Assembly: GCF_041749095.1 (NCBI RefSeq)
Contig: NZ_JBGTCA010000358.1
Span: forward strand, 1-12,103
From: Aquiflexum sp041749095
GTDB lineage: Bacteria; Bacteroidota; Bacteroidia; Cytophagales; Cyclobacteriaceae
Direction of reading: 5' to 3'
Length of the DNA: 12,103 nucleotides
The position numbers and the translations under genes are program-made. The notes below the pieces were generated by a model. It worked only from the letters and a program-made list of their open reading frames with translations. It was not told the origin of the DNA and made no database searches. Below, piece after piece: positions 5,922-12,103 of the stretch. Within the stretch, counting starts at the first letter, position 1. Every line of letters starts with the position of its first letter.

Positions 5922-8186
5922 ATGCGTGCAATACTTACGCTTGCTTTGGCCCTTTTCTGTTTAGGGTTATTGGCAGCACAGGATATATCAATTAATGGCA
6001 GGGTGGTGGATAAATCTACCAATAGTCCCTTGCCGGGAGTGTCGGTTTTCATAGCCGAATTGAACAGGGGAGTAGTAACAGACCTGGATGGGAGTTTCAG
6101 ATTGACAGACCTGCCGGAAAGAAATGTTACACTCAAATTTTCTTTTATCGGTTATTCAACCATCATTCAATCTATCAAACCAGGTTCTAATAGGACTGTG
6201 GAAATACAGCTTGAAGAGGCATTTACCAATATTGATGAAGTGGTGGTTTCCGGAGCTTACATAATGAGCAAGGAGAGTTCGCCCATCAGCATAGAAAAGG
6301 TTGATTTGGTGGATATTTTGAAAATGCCTTCACCGAGTTTGATGACTGCTTTGACAAGGACTCCCGGAGTAAATGAAATATCATTAGGCCCTGGTATCAG
6401 CAAGCCGGTAATCAGAGGCCTTTCCTTTAGTAGGGTTTTGTCGGTGTATCAAGGAGGAAGATTTGAAAATCAGCAGTGGGGAGCTGACCATGGATTGGGA
6501 CTCACCGAAACAGGAATTGGAAATGTGGAACTGATAAAAGGACCCGCATCCTTAATTTATGGTTCCGGTGCCATGGCAGGAGTAGTCAACCTTATAGAAG
6601 AAAAAGATGCCATCAAAGGTGAGGTCGAAGGATATTTGAATCTCAGAGGATACAGCAATAACCTTGGATTGAGATCTGAGTTGGGAATAAAGGGAGCATC
6701 TGAAAATGGGTTTGTTTGGTCGATCAATGGAGCGGGAGAATCACATGCCGATTACAAGGATGGTGACGGAAAAACCATGGGAAACACTAGATTTAATACC
6801 CGGAATTTCAAAGGTGGTGTGGGTCTTCAGAAGAAATGGGGTGATACCAGGTTAAGATATACCTATCTTAAACAAAAGCTTGGCATTCTTGATGAAACTG
6901 ATGTTGAGGGATTGGCAACTTTCAGAGGTGATAGGTCATCCCAGATACCTTTCCAAAATGTAACAGACCACTTTCTCTCTTCTGAAACCAATGTTTTTCT
7001 TGGGGAAGACAAGCTAAAAGCCACTTTTGGACTACATAAAAATCTTCGGGAAGAAATTGAAACCGGTGAGGGGTTTGTGGATCTGGGTTTGAACCAAAGT
7101 AACATCATGTATGATGTGAAATATTTCAAATCATTGAATCCAAGTCTTGAAGCTATTTTTGGTGTACAGGGCTTTTATCTTCAGACAATCAATTATGATG
7201 ATGCTTTGGAGTTTTTGATACCTGATGCCAAAAAAGATGATCGTTCAATTTATGGTCTATTGAATTACAATAAAGACAAATGGGTAGTTCAAGGAGGAGT
7301 AAGGTATGATTATCGAAAAGTAAATGTGGACGCCAGCTCACCTCATTTTGTTGATTTTGGATTTATCCTTCCCGGTGAGCCTGAAAACAGGCAGTTGGAA
7401 AGGACTTTTGACGGTGTAACCACCTCAGGTGGTGCTTCTTTCAGACCCAATTCCCATTGGAGATTCAGGTTGAACATAGCCCAAGGTTTCAGAGCTCCTG
7501 ATCTTGCAGAGCTTTTTTCCAATGGTGTTCACCCTGGAACCAGAAGATTTGAAAAAGGTAATGCTGAATTTCAGCGGGAACAAAATATTCAAACCGATTT
7601 TGGAATCAGATATAGAACCAATAATTTCTCGATATCGGGAGAGGTGTTTTATAATGACATCAATAATTATATTTTCTTTGCTCCAACAGGTGAGATGGAG
7701 GAAGATCTCGATATTTGGTCTTTTGAACAATCTGATGCAAGACTTTATGGTGGGGAATTAGAATTTGATTTCCATCCTTCTTCCGCAAAATGGTTCCAAG
7801 CCTCTACCTCTTATTCTATGGTGATTGGGCAAAGAACTGAGGATTGGACTTACTTACCCTATATTCCTGCTTACAGGTGGAATCAATCCGTTGATTTTAG
7901 ATCCAATGATATTGGGATTATCCAAAAACCATATTTGAGCATTCTAGGCTCGTTGATATTCAATCAGGACAGGCCGGCACCATTGGAAGAAGCCACCCCA
8001 GGATATTTTTTATTGGGGATGAACATAGGAGGAAATGTGAAGGTCGGGAATACCTTTTTGGAAGTGTATGTGAGCGGGACCAATCTCTTGAATAATACTT
8101 ACTTGGATCACCTATCACTATTCAGACCATTTGGGGTCAATCAGATGGGAAGGAATGTGGCCTTGAATGTGAGGATTCCATTTTAA
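5922..8186 (+). CDS. TonB-dependent outer-membrane receptor
   Basis: This 754-residue protein has a signal peptide at residues 1-19 (cleavage likely after AA-19). A carboxypeptidase-regulatory-like beta domain follows at about 22-98 (INGRVVDKSTNSPLPGVSV, DLDGSFRL). A TonB-box-like IDEVVVSG lies at 104-111. The plug domain spans about 116-226, with KPVIRGLSFSRVL, ENQQWGADHGLG, NVELIKGPASLIYGSGAMAGVVNLI as its conserved stretches. A 22-strand-type barrel continues to the final residue Phe, the usual signal for outer-membrane insertion. It imports a substrate across the outer membrane with TonB/ExbB/ExbD energy. The QQWGADH plug segment is of the type seen in metal and heme receptors, and the preceding histidine-rich protein points the same way. 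It is not a SusC: it is shorter and no SusD partner is present. The substrate is not provable from the sequence. Confidence 0.93.
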   Translation: MRAILTLALALFCLGLLAAQDISINGRVVDKSTNSPLPGVSVFIAELNRGVVTDLDGSFRLTDLPERNVTLKFSFIGYSTIIQSIKPGSNRTVEIQLEEAFTNIDEVVVSGAYIMSKESSPISIEKVDLVDILKMPSPSLMTALTRTPGVNEISLGPGISKPVIRGLSFSRVLSVYQGGRFENQQWGADHGLGLTETGIGNVELIKGPASLIYGSGAMAGVVNLIEEKDAIKGEVEGYLNLRGYSNNLGLRSELGIKGASENGFVWSINGAGESHADYKDGDGKTMGNTRFNTRNFKGGVGLQKKWGDTRLRYTYLKQKLGILDETDVEGLATFRGDRSSQIPFQNVTDHFLSSETNVFLGEDKLKATFGLHKNLREEIETGEGFVDLGLNQSNIMYDVKYFKSLNPSLEAIFGVQGFYLQTINYDDALEFLIPDAKKDDRSIYGLLNYNKDKWVVQGGVRYDYRKVNVDASSPHFVDFGFILPGEPENRQLERTFDGVTTSGGASFRPNSHWRFRLNIAQGFRAPDLAELFSNGVHPGTRRFEKGNAEFQREQNIQTDFGIRYRTNNFSISGEVFYNDINNYIFFAPTGEMEEDLDIWSFEQSDARLYGGELEFDFHPSSAKWFQASTSYSMVIGQRTEDWTYLPYIPAYRWNQSVDFRSNDIGIIQKPYLSILGSLIFNQDRPAPLEEATPGYFLLGMNIGGNVKVGNTFLEVYVSGTNLLNNTYLDHLSLFRPFGVNQMGRNVALNVRIPF

Positions 8187-8231
8187 CTTTAATGAAGAAT
8201 TTCAAAAGCAGCCAAGTTTAAAATATAAATC

Positions 8232-8259
8232 AAAAGGGGGTAATATCGGCCCCCTTTTT
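8232..8259 (+). terminator. Rho-independent terminator after the TonB receptor
   Basis: A perfect 9-bp stem (AAAAGGGGG / CCCCCTTTT) with a 9-nt loop is followed by a T run, 45 bases after the receptor stop. Four T also follow on the minus strand, so it may act in both directions. It separates the receptor operon from the glyA operon. Confidence 0.85.
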
Positions 8260-8270
8260 GTCTTTATACA

Positions 8271-8302
8271 ATTGGATTATCCATCGATTAAAACTAATTT
8301 TG
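8271..8302 (+). promoter_or_regulatory. Promoter of the glyA-tatC-rpiB operon
   Basis: TAATTTTG (8295-8302) matches the Bacteroidota -7 consensus, and ATTG (8271-8274) matches three of four bases of the -33 TTTG with a 20-nt spacer, the expected distance. Transcription should begin near 8306-8309. That lies after the TTG at 8272, so a start there is excluded. It also leaves about 17-20 nt of leader before the ATG at 8326, but only a few bases before the ATG at 8311. Confidence 0.6.
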
Positions 8303-8325
8303 GGCGACCTATGAAAATACCCCCC

Positions 8326-9594
8326 ATGAAAAGAGATCAGGCCATTTTTGACCTTATTGGCAAAGAAGAAAACCGTCAAAAAAGAGGAATTGAATTGATT
8401 GCTTCCGAGAACTTTACCAGCAAACAGGTAATGGAGGCTGCAGGAAGTGTATTGACCAATAAATATGCAGAGGGATTGCCGGGAAAGCGTTATTATGGCG
8501 GTTGTGAAGTGGTTGATGAGATTGAGCAGTTGGCAATAGACAGGGCAAAAGAGCTTTTTGGCGCTACATGGGCAAACGTACAGCCGCATTCCGGCGCACA
8601 GGCAAACGCTGCGGTATTCTTGGCGGTTTTGAATGCCGGTGATACTATTTTGGGTTTTGACCTTGCACATGGCGGCCACTTGACCCATGGATCTCCTGTA
8701 AACTTCTCCGGAAAATTATACAAACCTCATTTCTATGGTGTGGAAGAAGAAACCGGCGTCATCGACTATGACAAGGTAGAGGCAAAAGCACTTGAAGTAA
8801 AACCTAAACTTCTTATTTGCGGAGCATCTGCATATAGCCGTGATTGGGATTATGAGAGACTAAGAAATATTGCTGATCAGGTCGGAGCTATTTTATTGGC
8901 AGACATTTCCCATCCATCAGGATTGATTGCAAGAGGTCTATTGAATGACCCATTGGATTTTTGCCACATTGTGACTACTACCACCCACAAGACATTGAGA
9001 GGTCCCAGAGGTGGACTGATTTTGATGCGGGAGGATTTTGATAATCCTTTTGGACTGAAAACACCGAAGGGAGAATTAAGAAAAATGACCTCCCTATTAG
9101 ATTCAGGAGTATTCCCCGGAACGCAGGGTGGTCCATTGGAACACATCATTGCAGCCAAGGCAATTGCTTTTCTGGAAGCACTTTCTGATGATTATATGAA
9201 TTATGTGATTCAGGTGAAAAAGAATGCATCTGTAATGGCCGAAACTTTCGTAAGTTTAGGCTTTAAGATTATTTCTGGTGGCACCGACAATCACATGATG
9301 TTGATCGATCTTAGAAACAAAGACCTGACGGGAAAAATAGCAGAAGAAACACTTGGAAAAGTAGATATAACCATCAACAAAAATATGGTCCCCTTTGATA
9401 CCCGCTCCCCGTTTGTGACCTCGGGAATGCGTGTAGGAACAGCTGCTGTTACAACCCGTGGTCTGAAAGAAAAGGATATGAAAAAAATAGTCCAATTGAT
9501 AGACAAATCGCTCACCCATCATGATCAAGAAACTACATTGAGTCAGATCAAGTCTGAGGTAAATGAGTGGATGGTTCAATTTCCATTATATTAA
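8326..9594 (+). CDS. glyA: Serine hydroxymethyltransferase
   Basis: This is a PLP enzyme that interconverts serine plus tetrahydrofolate with glycine plus 5,10-methylenetetrahydrofolate, the main source of one-carbon units; it is cytosolic. From the ATG at 8326 the protein has 422 residues, near the family norm. Conserved parts are ELIASENF close to the N terminus, LTNKYAEGLPGKRYYGGCEVVD, the QPHSGAQAN segment, ADISHPSG (Asp193 contacts the PLP ring nitrogen in the family) and TTTTHKTLRGPRGG with the Schiff-base Lys222. ADISHPSGLIA, where many bacteria have DMAHVAGLVA, and the insertion around FGLKTPKGELRKM look like the lineage's normal variant. The ATG at 8311 would add five residues; the promoter position favours 8326. 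It is the first gene of an operon, 13 bases ahead of tatC. Confidence 0.97.
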   Translation: MKRDQAIFDLIGKEENRQKRGIELIASENFTSKQVMEAAGSVLTNKYAEGLPGKRYYGGCEVVDEIEQLAIDRAKELFGATWANVQPHSGAQANAAVFLAVLNAGDTILGFDLAHGGHLTHGSPVNFSGKLYKPHFYGVEEETGVIDYDKVEAKALEVKPKLLICGASAYSRDWDYERLRNIADQVGAILLADISHPSGLIARGLLNDPLDFCHIVTTTTHKTLRGPRGGLILMREDFDNPFGLKTPKGELRKMTSLLDSGVFPGTQGGPLEHIIAAKAIAFLEALSDDYMNYVIQVKKNASVMAETFVSLGFKIISGGTDNHMMLIDLRNKDLTGKIAEETLGKVDITINKNMVPFDTRSPFVTSGMRVGTAAVTTRGLKEKDMKKIVQLIDKSLTHHDQETTLSQIKSEVNEWMVQFPLY

Positions 9595-9607
9595 TTTCTA
9601 AAAAAAC

Positions 9608-10468
9608 GTGGCCTTAGATCAGTATAAAGAAGAAGAGGAAGAAGAGGGCATGTCCTTTTTGGATCATTTAGAACAGTTGCGTTGGCATTTGTTAAGGTCC
9701 GTTGCAGCTATTTTGATATTTACTGTTGCCGCATTTCTTGCCAAAAGCATTGTTTTTGGGGTGGTGATTCTTGGGCCGTCAAGGGTCGATTTCATAACGT
9801 ATAGAGTACTTTGCCAAATTTCTGATTACCTGTCGATCCCTCCCTTATGCATCGACACTTTACCTTTTACCATCCAAAGCAGGCAGATGACGGGGCAGTT
9901 TTCTATGCACCTGACTTCGAGTATGGTGGTCGGGTTGATTGCCTCTTTCCCCTATTTATTCTGGGAAGTTTGGAAGTTTATCGCTCCTGGACTATATACC
10001 AAAGAAAGGCAGGCAGCCCGTGGTGCTGTGTTTTTTGTCAGTCTGTTGTTTTTTTTGGGAACTGCTTTTGGGTATTATATTCTTGCCCCGCTTTCGATTA
10101 ATTTCCTGTCCAATTACCAATTGGATCCAAGCATCCTAAATGAATTTGATATTACTTCTTACATCGGGACATTGACGATGCTTGTTTTGGCTTCAGCCAT
10201 CATGTTTCAACTTCCGGTAGTAATATATTTTCTATCCATGTCTGGGTTGGTTACTGCTGCAATGTTAAAATCATACAGGAGACATTCCATTGTTGTGATT
10301 TTAATTATTTCTGCATTAATTACACCACCTGATGTCATTAGTCAAATATTGATTGCCATGCCAATAATGGTACTTTATGAAGCAGGGATTCAGGTAGCCA
10401 AGCGACTTGAAAAGAAAAGGGCGGAAAAAGAACTGGAAGACAATCTCAAATATAAGGACAATGAATAA
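9608..10468 (+). CDS. tatC: Sec-independent protein translocase subunit TatC
   Basis: TatC is the inner-membrane receptor of the twin-arginine pathway, which exports folded proteins. The GTG at 9608 gives 286 residues (MALDQY then a run of Glu). The later ATG at 9650 (MSFLDHLEQLRWHL) would still keep the core, but the GTG fits the 13-base gap to glyA. Key marks are FLDHLEQLRWHLLR at 17-30, the conserved N-terminal TatC segment, and FPYLFWEVWKFIAPGLYTKER at 114-134 (split: FPYLFWEVWKF, then IAPGLYTKER with Glu133). Six membrane helices lie at about 30-52, 101-121, 137-162, 186-208, 226-243 and 246-262. The first periplasmic loop is long (about 53-100) and carries Cys69 and Cys81, possibly a disulfide. 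The charged C-terminal tail (264-286) is cytoplasmic. The stop overlaps the rpiB start by eight bases. No tatA/tatB gene is in the window. Confidence 0.96.
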   Translation: MALDQYKEEEEEEGMSFLDHLEQLRWHLLRSVAAILIFTVAAFLAKSIVFGVVILGPSRVDFITYRVLCQISDYLSIPPLCIDTLPFTIQSRQMTGQFSMHLTSSMVVGLIASFPYLFWEVWKFIAPGLYTKERQAARGAVFFVSLLFFLGTAFGYYILAPLSINFLSNYQLDPSILNEFDITSYIGTLTMLVLASAIMFQLPVVIYFLSMSGLVTAAMLKSYRRHSIVVILIISALITPPDVISQILIAMPIMVLYEAGIQVAKRLEKKRAEKELEDNLKYKDNE

Positions 10469-10898
10469 AAAAATAGCCATAGGAGGAGATCATGCCGGAT
10501 TTGAATATAAGTCCATCATGATCAAAGTTTTGGAAACGGCAGGTTATGAAGTCAAAGATTTTGGACCTTATACTGATGCTTCCGCTGACTATCCGGATTA
10601 TGTGCATCCGCTCTGTGAAGCCATTGAGAATGGAGAATTTAAGCAGGGTATCCTTATCTGTGGAAGTGGAAACGGCGTAGCCATCACTGCCAACAAGCAT
10701 CAGGAAATCCGTGCTGCACTTTGCTGGACAGAGGATTTGGCTTCCTTGGCAAGACTACACAATGATGCCAATGTGCTGGCTTTGCCTGCAAGGATTATAC
10801 CTTTTGAGTTAGCCGAAAAATTGACAAAGATATTCCTCTCCACGGATTTTGAAGGTGGCAGGCATGCTACCAGAGTGGGTAAAATCGCTTGTAAATAA
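10461..10898 (+). CDS. rpiB: Ribose 5-phosphate isomerase B
   Basis: This enzyme interconverts ribose 5-phosphate and ribulose 5-phosphate in the non-oxidative pentose phosphate pathway, in the cytosol. The ATG at 10461 gives 145 residues, close to the usual ~149, and overlaps the tatC end by eight bases (ATGAATAA). The upstream ATG at 10407 in the same frame only adds a Lys-rich piece read from tatC. Active-site features of the RpiB/LacAB family are visible: GGDHAGFEYK (Asp10, His11), ICGSGNG with Cys67 as the expected base, ANKHQEIRAALC, LHNDANVLALPAR (His100, Asn101, Arg111) and the phosphate-site end FEGGRHATRVGKI. The catalytic Cys argues against the LacA subunit. It is the last gene of the operon, followed directly by a terminator. 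Confidence 0.96.
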   Translation: MNKKIAIGGDHAGFEYKSIMIKVLETAGYEVKDFGPYTDASADYPDYVHPLCEAIENGEFKQGILICGSGNGVAITANKHQEIRAALCWTEDLASLARLHNDANVLALPARIIPFELAEKLTKIFLSTDFEGGRHATRVGKIACK

Positions 10899-10900
10899 TC

Positions 10901-10933
10901 AATCCTCCTCATTTTCATGAGGAGGATTTTTTT
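10901..10933 (+). terminator. Rho-independent terminator after rpiB
   Basis: A perfect 12-bp stem (AATCCTCCTCAT / ATGAGGAGGATT) closes a TTTC loop and ends in seven T (10927-10933). It begins two bases after the rpiB stop and ends the glyA-tatC-rpiB operon. Confidence 0.93.
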
Positions 10934-11025
10934 ACCTACCATCCCATCTCCGAACAAAAATCGTCCGCAGAAGAACGTTATTTTGGGAAATGAGCCCTGT
11001 ATATGACGTAAAGAATGATTATATA

Positions 11026-11040
11026 TGGCATAGCTCTTGA
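11026..11040 (+). promoter_or_regulatory. Candidate sigma-54 promoter of the ABC permease
   Basis: TGGCAT-AGCTC-TTGA resembles the sigma-54 consensus TGGCAC-N5-TTGC. The -24 GG is present with the right spacing, but A replaces the -12 C. The start would fall near 11052, 17 bases before the ATG. A small TAGT-CA-ACTA palindrome (11047-11056) lies on that start site. No good TAnnTTTG element was found in the 135-base gap; the nearest is TAATTTTC at 11055-11062, with no -33 partner at the right distance. Confidence 0.35.
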
Positions 11041-11068
11041 AAAGTATAGTCAACTAATTTTCTATATA

Positions 11069-12103
11069 ATGGTATTCCATGCTTTAAGAACAGCTTTTCG
11101 AAACCTCATCCGTCACAAAACAAATTCTGTGGTCAATATTCTCAGCCTCACCATTGGTCTGACTTCCGGTATTTTTATCTTTTTGTGGGTTTTGGATGAA
11201 TTTGGTTATGATAAATTCCATACCAATGACAAAGACCTGTATCAGGTGTTGATCAACCATACTTTTCCGGACGGGCAGATCCACACCTATGGAGCCACTC
11301 CTGCGAAATTGAAGGAAGCCGTTCGCTCTGTAATTCCTGAGGTCGACAACATAACCCAAACCAATATGGCCTCCACCCTATTGGTCCAACATGAGGAAGT
11401 ATCTTTTCAGGAAGTAGGGATTTATTCAGACACTGAATTTTTTTCAGTCTTTCATTTTTCTTTGATCCATGGCGATCCGTTCAATCCATTGCCGGGAAAC
11501 AACTCCATCGCGATATCCCAAAAACTTGCCAAAAAATTATTTAAAAACACAGACCCGATCGGTAAAACCGTTCAGGTGGAACAGGCACAGGAATATATGG
11601 TCTCGGCAGTTTTTGCTGATGTTCCGACAAATTCAAGGATTCAGTTTGAGTTTGTGGCACCGTTTGAAGTCTATTACCAAGAAAACCCTTGGATGGAGGG
11701 ATGGCAGACAGGAGGGACAAATACCTTTTTGAAATTGGATACAAAGGCTTCTTTGGCAGCCGTAAATCAAAAACTGGGAACGCTAATCAAAAGTAATTGC
11801 ACAGAATGTACTACAAGTCCGTTTCTGTATCGCTTCAGCAAACTGTACCTCAATGGCAGGTTTGAAGGTGGCAAAAACGTGGGTGGAAGAATCGAACAGG
11901 TCATTTTGTTCTCCATTGTGGCGTCCATTATCCTGCTGATGGCCTGCATCAATTTTATGAATCTGGCAACGGCAAGTGCTGCAAGCAGGAGTAAGGAAGT
12001 CAGTGTCAGAAAAATCATCGGAGCAAACAGGCCTAGCCTGGTGATTCATTTTATACTTGAGTCGCTTATCATTGCCTTCGTAGGATTATTATGCGCGGTA
12101 TTT
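11069..12103 (+). CDS. FtsX/MacB-type ABC transporter permease (3' partial)
   Basis: The frame is open from the ATG at 11069 to the last base of the window: 345 codons and no stop, so the gene continues beyond. It begins MVFHALRTAFRNLIRHKTNS, followed by a first membrane helix at about 20-41. An extracytoplasmic MacB-type domain (about 45-270) includes DEFGYDKFH, ISQKLAKKLF and DPIGKTV. A second helix lies at 277-301 (IASIILLMACINFMNLATA region), then the FtsX signature SRSKEVSVRKIIGANR at 306-321 and a third helix at 324-345. Bacteroidota permeases of this type usually reach about 800 residues with two such halves, so over half is missing. They work with a separate ATPase and are linked to export or mechanotransmission at the membrane; the substrate is unknown. 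A CTEC motif (Cys244, Cys247) lies in the extracytoplasmic domain. It is separated from rpiB by a terminator, so it is an independent transcription unit. Confidence 0.92.
   Translation, partial: MVFHALRTAFRNLIRHKTNSVVNILSLTIGLTSGIFIFLWVLDEFGYDKFHTNDKDLYQVLINHTFPDGQIHTYGATPAKLKEAVRSVIPEVDNITQTNMASTLLVQHEEVSFQEVGIYSDTEFFSVFHFSLIHGDPFNPLPGNNSIAISQKLAKKLFKNTDPIGKTVQVEQAQEYMVSAVFADVPTNSRIQFEFVAPFEVYYQENPWMEGWQTGGTNTFLKLDTKASLAAVNQKLGTLIKSNCTECTTSPFLYRFSKLYLNGRFEGGKNVGGRIEQVILFSIVASIILLMACINFMNLATASAASRSKEVSVRKIIGANRPSLVIHFILESLIIAFVGLLCAVF

Noticed and set aside
8272..8325. Longer glyA starting at TTG 8272
   Set aside because: The predicted transcription start (about 8306-8309) lies downstream of it, and the extra residues do not resemble the family N terminus.
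8230..8688. Minus-strand frame of 152 codons overlapping the start of glyA
   Set aside because: It lies antisense to a strongly conserved SHMT reading frame, crosses the glyA promoter and terminator region, and has a Cys-rich, unnatural composition.
10700..11053. Minus-strand frame of 117 codons over rpiB and the following gap
   Set aside because: Antisense to conserved rpiB and running through its terminator hairpin; composition is not protein-like.
11469..11732. Plus-strand frame of 87 codons within the right end
   Set aside because: Out of frame inside the open ABC permease frame that runs from 11069 to the window end, which has clear MacB/FtsX features.

Overview
The window looks like a chromosomal segment of a member of the Bacteroidota, most likely order Cytophagales near Cyclobacteriaceae. 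The evidence is the protein style (a TonB-dependent receptor with an N-terminal carboxypeptidase-regulatory-like domain, an AsmA-like protein, an 800-residue-type FtsX/MacB permease) and promoter elements of the Bacteroidota type (TAnnTTTG). Shine-Dalgarno sequences are absent and the DNA is moderately AT-rich. The genus is an inference. No IS element, CRISPR array, rRNA or tRNA was recognised, and every reading frame that lies fully inside the window is intact.

Left part (1-4577): the 3' part of an inositol-monophosphatase-family gene is followed on the same strand by a 996-residue AsmA-like envelope protein that ends at a strong terminator. Converging on that terminator from the other strand is an AEC-family transporter whose stop codon lies in the terminator's T-tract.

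Middle part (4578-8258): two small unrecognised genes converge so tightly that their stop codons overlap within the loop of a hairpin. Next comes a divergent intergenic region with a good -7 promoter element and several CTTAA-type half-sites. It drives a 121-residue exported protein with three His-x-His pairs and then a TonB-dependent outer-membrane receptor. This pair looks like a substrate-uptake locus, probably for a metal; the metal role is inferred from the histidines and the pairing. It ends at a clear terminator. This is the most interesting stretch of the window.

Right part (8271-12103): a compact operon glyA-tatC-rpiB has a recognisable promoter, a 13-nt gap, an 8-nt gene overlap and a strong terminator. 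It makes serine hydroxymethyltransferase, the Tat translocase core subunit TatC and ribose-5-phosphate isomerase B. After it comes the first 345 codons of an FtsX/MacB-type ABC permease that runs off the window end and is preceded by a possible sigma-54 promoter.

Most of the window is ordinary housekeeping and envelope biology. I see no convincing new defence or mobile system. The histidine-rich protein/TonB receptor locus and the permease promoter are the best leads.
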